Below are positions 28,629 to 39,391 of a stretch of 41,303 nucleotides of DNA, piece by piece. Position numbers and translations under genes: made by a program. The notes under the pieces were generated by a model that was given only the letters and a program-made list of their open reading frames with translations, did no database searches and was not told where the DNA came from. This DNA is from Acidimicrobiaceae bacterium (GTDB lineage: Bacteria > Actinomycetota > Acidimicrobiia > Acidimicrobiales > Bog-793). Where the stretch lies: assembly GCA_027335685.1 (NCBI GenBank), contig DAHWHN010000006.1:1-41303 (forward strand), in the 5' to 3' direction. The first letter of the stretch is position 1, and each line of letters opens with the position of its first letter.

Positions 28629-31139
28629 TCAGAGGAAGCGGCGGACCGCGTCGGCGGCCGCACTGGAGTAGCCCTTGCGGAGCTTCTTCTCGATGGCGTC
28701 GACGCGCCGCCGCACGAACCGCTCGGCCTGGGCGACGCCGTGCTCGCGCAGCACCCGATCGCGCGCGCGCTGGCCGAGCACCCGAGCGTCGTCGGGGCGT
28801 GCCGCGACGCGCCGCATCAGCTCGGCAGCCGCGCCGACATCGGGGTCGAACCAGTGGTCGGTTGCGTCGTAGGGCTCCCGTCCCGGACCCACCCGTACGC
28901 GCTCTCCCGGGACGAGCAGGGCGGTCTCGTCGTCCATGAAGTCGAGATTGCCCGAGTAACGCGTCGCGATGACCGGTTTGGCGAGGGCCATCGCCTCGCC
29001 CATCGCGAGCCCGAAGCCCTCTGCCCGGTGCAGCGACACGTAGCACTGGCAACTGTCGATCAGGGCGGCGAGGGCCGGGCTGCTCAGGTAGCCGTCGACC
29101 ACCGCGACGTCCGGCCGCTCCGAGGCCGCGATCAGGAGCTGCTCGAGCTGTGCGCGCCGCTGGTCGCCGTTGACGCTTTTCAGCACGAGCACCGGACCCG
29201 CCCCCGGAGAGAACGCTGTCGTGAAGGCCGCGAGGACACCGAGCGGGTTCTTGCGGTCGAAGCCCGACAAGAAGTCGTAGGTGTAGAGGAAGCAGAACCC
29301 GTCGGGGACCCCGAGCGCCGCCGCGTCGAACGAGGCGTCACGCGACGGTTCGACCACGGGATGGGGAAAGACGTGGACCTCACGGTCGACCGCAGGAGCC
29401 ACGGCGTCCCTGACGTAGCTGCTCGGCACCCAGATCTCGTCGAGCATCGCCGCCGAGACGGCCATCGACGCCGGCAGCGACTCGGTCTCCCAGGCCCAGA
29501 AGCCGACGTTGTAGCGACCGTCGAAGAACTCCGGACCGACCACCGACGCGAAGCCGGGGAGCTGGTCGGCGTTGACCCAGACGAGGTTGATGCGGCGATC
29601 GGCGCGCGGCGAAGCTGCCGCGTCGGCACGGGGCGGGCCCTCGTGGAGCTGGCGGCTCGCGCGGGCACCGATCGTGACTGCAGAGACCTCGACGCCCGCA
29701 GATACGAGCACGTCGAGGGCGAGGCGTGCGGCTTCGCCGACGCCGGACTCGGCGCGCAGGTACCCGGCCAGCGCGACACCTGGCCGCAGCGCCGCGGGCG
29801 CGACGGCGACGGCACCGGTCGGAGCCGACCACCATGGCGTCGCCGCCAGCGCCGTGCGCAGAGCCGGCGGGACGCGCGCCTCGTCGAGCCCGTGCTCGCC
29901 GACCCACTGGCGGAACCTCGCGGCGTCCACCGTCGCGAGCCGCGGGAAGTGCCACACGAGATCCGCGCGCTCGCGGTAGACCTCGACCAGGTAGCGCGGG
30001 ATCTCGGGTGCGAGCGGATCCGCCGGGTCGGGCGCGGCCAGCCAGTCGTAGAACGGCGCGCGGCCGGCCGGGCCGTCGGGGTCGGGCGCGGCCTGTTCGT
30101 CCCACCGGGCCGATGCGGCGGCCCGGCGGACGATCCGGCGCATGCGCTCGTCGACGACCACCGCTTCCGCGCGACCCGGCGGCTCGGTTCCGGCGCTCGG
30201 ACCGCCGTCGGGCTCGAGCGCCGCGGAGCCGTCCATCTGCAACTGCTGCGCCCGCTCGTCGCACAGCCGGCGGAGTGCCGGGTTCTCGCTCAGAAGGACA
30301 CGCGGTCGGCGGCTGCCCGCCGGGCCGACGAGGTACGGCTGCTCGGGATCGAAGCCCTGGAGGTGTGCAAGGACGAGAGGGGCGCCACCGGCACGGTAGC
30401 CGTCGGTCGCGCTCCAGCTGACCGCCCGCTCGTGGGCGTTCCAGGCCGCCACCCCGACGCCCGGCGCCCGGCAGAGCTGCGCGCCGAACAACTGCGGCGC
30501 GAACCCGAGCGCTGGCTGCGCTCGGCTCGGGTGCCCCCCCGGCGACGACGCGAGGTGCCGCAGCGACCGCTGCCACCAGTCGAGGAACGCGCTCGCACCC
30601 GGGGCGACGGCGACGATCCCCGGGTCCACCGGGCCGGCGTCGACGATCTCGGCCTCGCTCGGGGACCACCCGTCGCTCGGCAGGGGGCCGAGCAGGCGGG
30701 GCACGAGGACGGCCGGAACCCCGCCCGGCGGCACGAGGTCGTCGAGCGCCGCGAGCATCACGACCTCGGGCGAGAGCCACACGACCGGGCGACCCCGCCC
30801 GAGCAGCGCCGCCACCAGTGCCGGTGCAAAGCATGCAGCGAGGTCGTCGCCGCTGCACAGCCACGCGAGCTCGTGGCGCCTCCAGGGCTCCAGCGCGAGG
30901 TCGCCGGTGCGCACGATCTCGACCGGCGTCTCGACGCCGGGCAGCGGGTCGAGCCCGGCCCGCTCGGTCGCGCCCGGGTTGCCACCGGCATCGCGCCCGG
31001 CCGAGGTCTCGCCCACCTCGTCGACGAGAAGGACCACCAGTGCCTCGCCCTCGTGGTGTCGCGCAACCGCGCGCGCGAGGGACCGGACCATCCCCCGGCG
31101 ACGGCGTGTCACGGCGGTGCAGACCAGCGGCACCGTCAC
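28629..31139 (-). CDS. GT8-like (degenerate) + GT4 fusion glycosyltransferase, paralogue of 26213-28612
   Basis: N-domain aligns but has VWLSPEVVMLAALDDL where the paralogue has LYLDPDVVVYAPLDEL; C-terminal GT4 CYVSLHRAEGFGLAMGEAMALAKPVIATRYSGNLDFM. Confidence 0.85.
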   Translation of the reverse strand: MTVPLVCTAVTRRRRGMVRSLARAVARHHEGEALVVLLVDEVGETSAGRDAGGNPGATERAGLDPLPGVETPVEIVRTGDLALEPWRRHELAWLCSGDDLAACFAPALVAALLGRGRPVVWLSPEVVMLAALDDLVPPGGVPAVLVPRLLGPLPSDGWSPSEAEIVDAGPVDPGIVAVAPGASAFLDWWQRSLRHLASSPGGHPSRAQPALGFAPQLFGAQLCRAPGVGVAAWNAHERAVSWSATDGYRAGGAPLVLAHLQGFDPEQPYLVGPAGSRRPRVLLSENPALRRLCDERAQQLQMDGSAALEPDGGPSAGTEPPGRAEAVVVDERMRRIVRRAAASARWDEQAAPDPDGPAGRAPFYDWLAAPDPADPLAPEIPRYLVEVYRERADLVWHFPRLATVDAARFRQWVGEHGLDEARVPPALRTALAATPWWSAPTGAVAVAPAALRPGVALAGYLRAESGVGEAARLALDVLVSAGVEVSAVTIGARASRQLHEGPPRADAAASPRADRRINLVWVNADQLPGFASVVGPEFFDGRYNVGFWAWETESLPASMAVSAAMLDEIWVPSSYVRDAVAPAVDREVHVFPHPVVEPSRDASFDAAALGVPDGFCFLYTYDFLSGFDRKNPLGVLAAFTTAFSPGAGPVLVLKSVNGDQRRAQLEQLLIAASERPDVAVVDGYLSSPALAALIDSCQCYVSLHRAEGFGLAMGEAMALAKPVIATRYSGNLDFMDDETALLVPGERVRVGPGREPYDATDHWFDPDVGAAAELMRRVAARPDDARVLGQRARDRVLREHGVAQAERFVRRRVDAIEKKLRKGYSSAAADAVRRFL

Positions 31140-31176
31140 CGCGGCGGCTCCTTCTCGCCCGCTCCGGCGGGACGCG

Positions 31177-31860
31177 CTACGCGAGCGACGACCGGAGCAC
31201 CTCGAGCGTCCGCTGCCACGCGAGCCTCGACGCCTGCTCGTCGTAGACCTCCGGCCGGGTGTCGTTGAAGAACGCGTGCTGGGTCCCGGGGTAGGTGTGC
31301 ATCGTCACGTCGGTGACGCCCGCCGAGCGCAGGGACGTCTCGAGCTCGCCGACGTAGCGCGCGCTCGCGAAGTCGTCGTGCTCGGCGAAGTGGCCGAGGA
31401 CCGTCGCCCGCAGGGCCGACCAGTCCGGCTGCGCGTCGGGCCACATGATGACCCCGTAGAAAGGGACGACGCAGCGCACCGCGTCGGGGCGCTGCGTGCC
31501 GAGGACGAGCGCGAGACCTCCCCCCATGCAGAACCCGACGACGCCGACCGAGGATCCCGACGAGCGGGCGAGCAGCGCGTCGACCGCGCCGGAGAAGTCC
31601 TTTCCCGCCTTGGCCAGGTCGAGCGCCATTGCGAGCTTGCCCGCCTCGTCGGGCTCGCTCGCCGTCTTGCCGTGGTAGAAGTCGGGGGCGAGCGCCACGA
31701 AGCCCTCTCGGGCAAAGCGGTCGCAGACGTCGGTGATGTGGGGGACGATGCCCCACCACTCCTGGATGACGAGGACCCCTGGGCCGGTCCCGGTGTCGGG
31801 GGTCGCGAGGTAGCCCTGCCCCGTCGTGCCGTTGCTCGCAAACTCGATCGTCTCGGACAT
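31177..31860 (-). CDS. Dienelactone hydrolase family protein
   Basis: VLVIQEWWGIVPHITDVCDRFAREGFVALAPDFYHGK ... VGVVGFCMGGGLAL ... HAFFND. Confidence 0.93.
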   Translation of the reverse strand: MSETIEFASNGTTGQGYLATPDTGTGPGVLVIQEWWGIVPHITDVCDRFAREGFVALAPDFYHGKTASEPDEAGKLAMALDLAKAGKDFSGAVDALLARSSGSSVGVVGFCMGGGLALVLGTQRPDAVRCVVPFYGVIMWPDAQPDWSALRATVLGHFAEHDDFASARYVGELETSLRSAGVTDVTMHTYPGTQHAFFNDTRPEVYDEQASRLAWQRTLEVLRSSLA

Positions 31861-31895
31861 GGCGCGAGGCTACCGTGGCCGGCTCGCGCCCGGCG

Positions 31896-32690
31896 TCAAC
31901 GGCTGAGCTCGAGGGGTGCCGGGCAGTCGCTCGCGCCGAGGACGGCCGCCGGCCGCCCGGGGCCGGCGGGCCCGACCACCCGAGCGATGTCCTCGACCTC
32001 GACGAGGCGGTCCGTGCCGCAACGAGCCGCCGCCGCGGCGAACAGTGGTGCCGGCAGGAGCCGACCGACCCCGACCATCGCCCAGAGCGCGACGCCACGC
32101 TCCCGGGCCCGGGCGGCGAGGAAGGCCCCGTCTGGCACGAGGCACCCCTGCGGGCCGGCGGCCGTCGCCTCGAGCACGAGCACGTCGGCGCCGGAGAGGG
32201 CTCCCGGCGACTCCTCGGCCCGCCATGCTGTCGCCGGCGAGCCGCCCGACAGCTCCTCCAGGGCACCGCGCAGCGCGAGCGGAGCCCCGACGAGGCGGAC
32301 CTCGAGGTCCGGTCGGGCGCGCAGGGCACGCGCGAGCTCGGTCGACGCCCCCGCCACGACGACGGCGCCCCCGGGCAGCGCCGCCGCGAGCTCGTCGCCT
32401 GTGCAGTCGTCGACGAGCAGCGCGCACGCACGCGCCGCAGCGTCACGAGCACCGCCGGCGCCGTCCGCGCAGAGCACGAGGGACGACGCCCACCACAGCG
32501 GTCCGCAGCAGGGGTGGGCGGCGACGAGCCGGCGGGCCGCCATGACGAGCATCGGCTGCGAGCTCGCCAGGTCGGCAAGGCTCGCCGCGGCCTCGGGAAC
32601 CAGGATGTCGACGTCGAGGTCGTCGGCGCGAGCGAGGTACCGCAAGCGCTCGATCGGGTGCACCGCGGTGAGGCTACCGGCCACCTGCAC
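31896..32690 (-). CDS. eIF-2B/MtnA-fold-like hypothetical protein
   Basis: HPIERLRYLARADDLD ... GADVLVLEATAAGPQGCLVPDGAFLAARARERGVALWAMVGVGRLLPAPLF resembles the eIF2B alpha/beta/delta family; start GTG 32690 or 32663. Confidence 0.6.
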   Translation of the reverse strand: MQVAGSLTAVHPIERLRYLARADDLDVDILVPEAAASLADLASSQPMLVMAARRLVAAHPCCGPLWWASSLVLCADGAGGARDAAARACALLVDDCTGDELAAALPGGAVVVAGASTELARALRARPDLEVRLVGAPLALRGALEELSGGSPATAWRAEESPGALSGADVLVLEATAAGPQGCLVPDGAFLAARARERGVALWAMVGVGRLLPAPLFAAAAARCGTDRLVEVEDIARVVGPAGPGRPAAVLGASDCPAPLELSR

Positions 32691-32701
32691 GGAGCCGGTG
32701 C

Positions 32702-34075
32702 TCAGCCGACGATGCCGCCGCGCGTCATGGCGAGCACGTCGAGGGCACGGTCCACCTCGTCGTCGCCGAGCAGGCCCATCTCGAGGACGACCGACTTGAG
32801 GTCCCTGCCCTCGGCGAGCGCCCGCTTCACGACCTTGGCGGCGTTCTCGTAGCCGATGTAGGGATTGAGCGAGGTCACGATCGACGGCGAGGAGAGAGCG
32901 TAGGTCCGGCAGCGCTCGACGTCGGCGACGATCCCGACGACGCACTTGTCGGCGAGCGCCCGGCTCACGGACGCGAGAAGCCGGATCGACTCGAGGAGGT
33001 TGCGGGCGATGACGGGCAGCATCACGTTCAGCTCGAAGTTGCCGGCCGAGCCCCCGAACGCGACGGCGGCGTCGTTGCCGAACACCTGCGCGACCACCTG
33101 ACAGACCGCCTCGGGTACGACCGGGTTCACCTTGCCCGGCATGATGGAGCTCCCGGGCTGGAGATCCGGCAGGTGGATCTCGCCAAGCCCGCACCGCGGT
33201 CCGGACGACATCCAGCGCAGGTCGTTCGCGATCTTGTAGAGCGACACCGCGATCGTGCGGAGCACGCCGGACGCCTCGACGAGCGCGTCGCGCGCCCCTT
33301 GAGCCTCGAAGTGGTCCCGCGCCTCGCTGAGGGGCAGCCCCGTGACGCGGCGGAGCCGCTCGACCACCGCGGCGGCGAAGCCCGGCTTCGCGTTGAGCCC
33401 CGTGCCGACGGCCGTGCCGCCGAGAGGCAGCTCCCCCACGCGGCCGAGGCCGGCCTCCAGCCGCTCGACGCCGTGCTCGACGGCCGCCGCGTAGCCACCG
33501 AGCTCCTGGCCGAGCGTCACCGGGGTCGCGTCCATGAGGTGCGTCCGTCCGGACTTCACGACCTCGGCGAGCTCGACCGACTTCGCGCGCAGCGTCTGCG
33601 CGAGGTGCTCGAGCGCGGGAACGAGGTCGCCGACGATCTCCCGGCACGCCGCGAGGTGGATCGCGGACGGGAACGTGTCGTTGGACGACTGCGAGGCGTT
33701 CACCTCGTCGTTGGGCCCGACGCTGCGCCCGAGCCGTGCGCCTGCGATGTGCGCGAGCACTTCGTTCATGTTCATGTTCGTCGAGGTGCCCGATCCCGTC
33801 TGGAACACGTCGACCGGGAACTGCTCGAGATGCCCGCCCGCAGCCACCTCCGACGCAGCCGCGTCGATCGCCTCGGCGACGCCGGCGTCGACGACACCGA
33901 GCTCCGCGTTGACCAGGGCCGCCTGGCCCTTGATCAAGGCCAGCGCCGAGACGAGAGCGGGCTCGACGGTCCGGCCCGAGATCGGGAAGTTCTCGACGGC
34001 GCGCTGGGTCTGCGCCCCCCAGAGCGCCGCGTCGGGCACCAGCACGTCGCCCATCGAGTCGTGCTCGACCCGCAT
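32702..34075 (-). CDS. fumC: Class II fumarate hydratase
   Basis: [54 protein letters not shown]-like segment; full length. Confidence 0.95.
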   Translation of the reverse strand: MRVEHDSMGDVLVPDAALWGAQTQRAVENFPISGRTVEPALVSALALIKGQAALVNAELGVVDAGVAEAIDAAASEVAAGGHLEQFPVDVFQTGSGTSTNMNMNEVLAHIAGARLGRSVGPNDEVNASQSSNDTFPSAIHLAACREIVGDLVPALEHLAQTLRAKSVELAEVVKSGRTHLMDATPVTLGQELGGYAAAVEHGVERLEAGLGRVGELPLGGTAVGTGLNAKPGFAAAVVERLRRVTGLPLSEARDHFEAQGARDALVEASGVLRTIAVSLYKIANDLRWMSSGPRCGLGEIHLPDLQPGSSIMPGKVNPVVPEAVCQVVAQVFGNDAAVAFGGSAGNFELNVMLPVIARNLLESIRLLASVSRALADKCVVGIVADVERCRTYALSSPSIVTSLNPYIGYENAAKVVKRALAEGRDLKSVVLEMGLLGDDEVDRALDVLAMTRGGIVG

Positions 34076-34328
34076 GGTCGAGCCCGCCACGTCCCCACGG
34101 TCCTCGTGAGCGCCCACGGTCCGTCCTCCCGTCCTCGTGCCTGGTCCTGGTGCCTGGTCCTGGTGCGGCCCGCTGACCCGGGCCCGCTCGCCTGCTCGCT
34201 GCCGGCGCCTCGCGGCCGGCGCGGGAGGCGGCTCCACCGTAGCGGGCAGCCCCGCAGCCGGCGAAACGCGACTGCAACGAAGCGTGCTTGCGCCGCCCGG
34301 GCCGCCCCCGGTAGGTTTCTACGACATT

Positions 34329-35513
34329 GTGACAGCAATCGAGCGGATTTTCGCGTCCGCCCGGCGACGGCGGCGCCTCGTGCGAGACGTGGACCTCTCC
34401 GGCAGACGCCGCCTGCCCGCTGTGGTCGCGGCCGGGACGGTGCTGCTCGTCTCGGCGGCCGTGCTGCCCGACGCCCTCGCAGGAGGCTCACCGGCTGCTG
34501 CGGCGTCGGTCGCCTCCCTCCAGGCCACCGCGGCGCACATCGCGGCCGAGGTCAACGCGGCGGACACCCGGCTCCAGGTGCTGTCCGAGGAGTACGACCA
34601 GGCGTCGCTGCGCGTGCAGGCCCTCGAACGGGAGATCCGGGTGGACCGTGGCCAGCTCGATCGGGCAACGCGCTCCGTCCACCGCGACGCGCGGAGCTTG
34701 CACAGCGACGCCGTCGCGGCCTACGTCGACGCGGGCTCCTCGAGCGAGCTCTCCGTCGTGATGTCCGCCTCCGCGAGCTCGCTCCCGCTCCAGCAGACGT
34801 ACCTGCAGGCAGCCTCGGGCTCGCTCAGCACGGCGATGACGTCGCTACAGGACTCCCGGCACAGCCTCGCAGTCCACCAGGCGACCCTCGTGCACGCCGA
34901 GCGCGCGGCGGCGCGCGGCGAGACGACGCTCGCGGCCTCCAGACAGGCGGCCGCGGCGGTCCTCGCCGGCCTCGGCAGGCTCGAGCGGGGCGTGAAGGGT
35001 CAGCTTGCTGCGGCGGTCGCCCAGCAGGAGCAGATCCAGCAGGCACAAGCCGCTGCCCGGGCCGCGGCCCTGCGCGCGGCTGCGCCGACCGTCGCCGCAG
35101 CCGTCTCGCAACCGCCGCCCCCGACGCCGACGCTCGTGCCGGCCTCGGCGCCGGCAGGGAGCTCGGCCGGGGCCGTCGCCGTGCACGCCGCCGAGAGCCA
35201 GATCGGCGTGCCCTACGTCTGGGCCGGGGCGACGCCGGGCCAGGGGTTCGACTGCTCCGGCCTGACGATGTGGGCATGGGGCCAGGCCGGCGTCAACTTG
35301 CCCCACAGCGCCCAGGACCAGTACGACAGCATCGAGCACGTCTCGCTCTCCGACCTCCAGCCGGGCGACCTCATCTTCTACGCGAGCGGCGGCTACATCT
35401 ACCACGTGATCATGTACATCGGCGGCGGTCAGGCCGTCCAGGCCGAGAACACCGGCACGACGATCCAGATCACGCCCGTCTGGCCCGGTGCCTACGGCGC
35501 CGGGCAGCCCTAG
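34329..35513 (+). CDS. Secreted NlpC/P60 peptidoglycan endopeptidase with N-terminal coiled coil
   Basis: Signal/TM near N-terminus, coiled coil, then GVPYVWAGATPGQGFDCSGLTMWAWGQAGVNLPHSAQDQYD...LQPGDLIFY...YHVIMYIGGG. Confidence 0.93.
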   Translation: MTAIERIFASARRRRRLVRDVDLSGRRRLPAVVAAGTVLLVSAAVLPDALAGGSPAAAASVASLQATAAHIAAEVNAADTRLQVLSEEYDQASLRVQALEREIRVDRGQLDRATRSVHRDARSLHSDAVAAYVDAGSSSELSVVMSASASSLPLQQTYLQAASGSLSTAMTSLQDSRHSLAVHQATLVHAERAAARGETTLAASRQAAAAVLAGLGRLERGVKGQLAAAVAQQEQIQQAQAAARAAALRAAAPTVAAAVSQPPPPTPTLVPASAPAGSSAGAVAVHAAESQIGVPYVWAGATPGQGFDCSGLTMWAWGQAGVNLPHSAQDQYDSIEHVSLSDLQPGDLIFYASGGYIYHVIMYIGGGQAVQAENTGTTIQITPVWPGAYGAGQP

Positions 35514-35540
35514 CGCCCGTCAGGCCGGCGAGGCTCGCCG

Positions 35541-36509
35541 ATGCACGCGGCGGTCGTCGCCGGCGGGGAGGTGGCCTGGGAGGTCCGGCCGGACCCCGTC
35601 CCCGGCACGCACGAGATCCTCGTGCGCGTGGAGGCGGCCGGGCTCAACGCCGCAGACCTACTGCAACGGGCCGGTCGCTACCCACCACCCCCCGGCGCTC
35701 CGGCCGACATCCCCGGCCTCGAGTGCGCGGGCACCGTCGTCGAGACCGGGCCGCGCGTCGAGCGCTTCGCCGTCGGCGACCGCGTGATGGGCCTGCTCGG
35801 TGGCGGCGGCCAGGCCGAGCTCGCTGTGCTCCACGAGCGCGTCGCGCTCGCCGTGCCCGACGGCGTGGCGACAGACGCCGCCGGCGCGTTCTGCGAGGTC
35901 TTCGCGACGGCCTACGACGCGCTGTTCAGCCAGGGCCACCTCGCCTCGGGCGACCGCCTGCTCGTGAACGGCGGAGCCGGAGGCGTCGGGATCGCCGCCG
36001 TCCAGCTCGCCAGGGCCACGGGCGCGCGCGTCGTCGCGAGCGTGCGAGACGCGAACAGGCGAGCCGCCGTCGCCGAGCTCGGCGCCGTCGCCGTCGCCCC
36101 CGACGCCACGCGCGACCACGCCCCCTACGACGTCGTCCTCGAGCTCGTCGGCGGGCCCAACATCGCGACAGACCTCGCAGACCTCGCGACAGGAGGGCGG
36201 GTTCTCGTGATCGGGACCGGCGCGGGCCGTGCCGCGGAGCTCGACCTCGGGACGCTCATGGCTCGCCGCGCGACGATCCGGGGATCGACGCTGCGCGCGC
36301 GCTCGCTCGAGGAGAAGGCGACGCTCTCCCGCAACCTCGAGCGCCACGTCCTGCCCCTCCTCGCGTCCGGGCAGCTCGTGGTGCCGATCGAGCGGCGCTT
36401 CGCCTGCGCGGACGTCGCGTCGGCCTACGAGCGCTTCGCAGCGGGTGCAAAGCTCGGCAAGATCGTGCTCGTCGCCGCAACTCACAGCACCGGCACAGCA
36501 ACTACCTAG
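35541..36509 (+). CDS. Quinone oxidoreductase / zinc-type alcohol dehydrogenase-like (MDR superfamily)
   Basis: GLNAADLLQRAGRYPPPPGAPADIPGLECAGTV ... LLVNGGAGGVGIAAVQLARATGARVVASV. Confidence 0.92.
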   Translation: MHAAVVAGGEVAWEVRPDPVPGTHEILVRVEAAGLNAADLLQRAGRYPPPPGAPADIPGLECAGTVVETGPRVERFAVGDRVMGLLGGGGQAELAVLHERVALAVPDGVATDAAGAFCEVFATAYDALFSQGHLASGDRLLVNGGAGGVGIAAVQLARATGARVVASVRDANRRAAVAELGAVAVAPDATRDHAPYDVVLELVGGPNIATDLADLATGGRVLVIGTGAGRAAELDLGTLMARRATIRGSTLRARSLEEKATLSRNLERHVLPLLASGQLVVPIERRFACADVASAYERFAAGAKLGKIVLVAATHSTGTATT

Positions 36510-36542
36510 CACCGCCACAGCCGCACGCGCGACGGTGGCGCC

Positions 36543-38542
36543 GTGCGCACCCCGAGACAGCTCGTCCGCAGAAAGGGTCGTGGGTCGCTCGCGCCTTCGG
36601 CTCCCTCGCCTCGCCAGAGGACGTCACGGCGCAAGACGGTAGCCTTCTACTCTATCCTGGTCCTCGCCGTCGCCGCGGTGGCAGGCCTCGGGCTCAACTC
36701 CGTCTTCGACACCGGATCTGCGCCGACGGCAGCCGTCCGCACGTCGTCGGTGACCGTCGGCACCGTCCAGGCCACGGAGAGCTCGACGGGCAACGTCGCC
36801 GCAGCCAGCACGGCGTCACTCGCCTTCCCGGTGAGCGGCACGGTCACCGCGCTCGACGTCGCGGTCGGCGACCACGTGCGAGCCGGCGAGGTCCTCGCAC
36901 GGATCAGCACGAGCCAGGCCGAGGCGACCCTCGCGACCGCGCAGGCGACCCTCGCCGCGGCGCAGCAGAACCTCGCGACGGCCGAGCAGGGCGGGAGCGG
37001 CTCGACGCTCGACGCCAACCAGGGGACCCTCGTCGCGGACGAGGAATCCGTCACGAGCGCCGAGCAGCAAGTGGCCTCCGACCAGAGCACCCTCGCGACC
37101 GCCCGAGCCCAGCTCGCATCCGACGCGCGCCTCGGCTGCCCGCTGTCGACGGAATCGGGCTCGGCGGGGAGCACCGCGAGCAGCTCGACGACCGGGACGA
37201 CGTCGGGGAGCGGCTCGACGACCGGGACGAGCAGCTCCAGCTCCGGCACCACGACGAGCGGGGGCTCCGCAACGGGCCAGCTCCGAGCCTTCAACGCGGC
37301 GACGAGCTCCGCTCCCCAGGTCACGACCGGATCGGCGAGCAACGTGACCGCGACCGGAGCGTCCCTCGAAGGGTCCGTCGATCCCGACGGCTCGGACACC
37401 TCGTACTCCTTCGACTACGGCACGACACCTGCGCTCAGCCGTTCGACCGCGGCGACGGCCATCGGGAGCGGGACGGCGGCGACGGCGGTCACCGTCGATC
37501 TCGAAGGGCTGCGCCCGAACACCACCTACGCCTTCCAGCTCGTCGCGACGAACGCATACGGCACCACCCGCGGCGCGACGGTGAGCTTCACCACGGCCGA
37601 GAGCACGTGCGAGTCGGACCGGAGCACCGTCACGACAGACACCCAGGCCCTCGAGCGCGAGCAGGCCGCGCTGGCCCAGGCGCGCCTTGCCCTCGCGGGC
37701 GAGAGGAGCTCCATCGCGACGAGCGCGCAGACCAACGCGGTCACCGTCGCCGAGGACCGGGCGACGGTGGTGCTCGACCAGGCAACGGTGGCTGCCGACG
37801 CCTCCGACCTCGCGGGCACGACGCTCACGTCGCCGATCAGCGGGACGGTCAGCGCCGTGAACGGGTCCGTCGGGTCGACCGTCACGGCCGGGACCTCGAC
37901 GGTCACGACCGCGACCGAGACGGCGAGCAGTGGGACGAGCTCGACCGGTAGCTCGGGTGGCTCGTCGGGATCCAGCTCCAGCTCGTCGGGGTTCATCACC
38001 GTCACCGACCTCGGCCAGCTCGACGTCGTCGTCGGCTTCCCCGAGGCGGACATCGGATCGGTCGCCGTCGGTCAACCGGCGACGATCACGCTGCCGGCCC
38101 TCCCCGACACCGAGCTCTCCGGCAAGGTCACGGCCATCGCGACGACCTCGACGGTCTCGAGCAACGTCGTGACCTACGACACGACGGTCAGCATCTCCGA
38201 CCCTCCGGCGACCGTGCGCGACGGCATGACCGCCGACGTCGACGTCATCGTGGCGTCGAAGACGGGCGTCCTCGAGGTCCCGAGCGCCGCGATCACGACC
38301 GTCGGCACGAGCTCGACCGTGACGGTCCTGCGCGGGACGACACAGGTCAGCGTGCCCGTCGTCACCGGGGTCGTCGGGAGCTCGACGACCCAGATCGTGA
38401 GCGGGCTGACGGCCGGCGAGAAGGTCGTCCTCCCGACCGTCACGGTCGCCGCCGCGTCGGGTGCGACGACGACCGGCGGCGGGTTCGGCGGCGGCTTCGG
38501 CGGAGGCGGCTTCGGCGGAGGCGGCTTCGGCGGAGGTGCGGG

Positions 38543-38546
<4 letters not shown>
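36543..38546 (+). CDS. Membrane fusion (HlyD/MacA-like) adaptor with FN3-like domain inserted in the hairpin
   Basis: TM, lipoyl halves (SGTVTALDVAVGDHVRAGEVLARI / SPISGTVSAVNGSVGSTVTAG), Ser/Thr linker, FN3-like VTATGASLEGSVDPDGSDTSYSFDYGTT...LEGLRPNTTYAFQLVATNAYGTTRGATVSFTT, Gly-rich tail. Confidence 0.88.

Positions 38547-39387
<841 letters not shown>

Positions 39388-39391
<4 letters not shown>

Noticed and set aside
25292-28939. 1215-aa plus-strand ORF
   Set aside because: Antisense to ccMT-2 and GT8-GT4 genes; no recognisable domain, composition typical of spurious GC-rich frames.
34139-34165. 13-bp tandem duplication gtgcctggtcctg upstream of fumC
   Set aside because: Only two copies in a GC-rich intergenic region; no supportable function.
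33173-37951. 1592-aa plus-strand ORF
   Set aside because: Arg/Pro/Ala-rich out-of-frame or antisense reading through fumC, NlpC, oxidoreductase and adaptor genes; artefact of very high GC.
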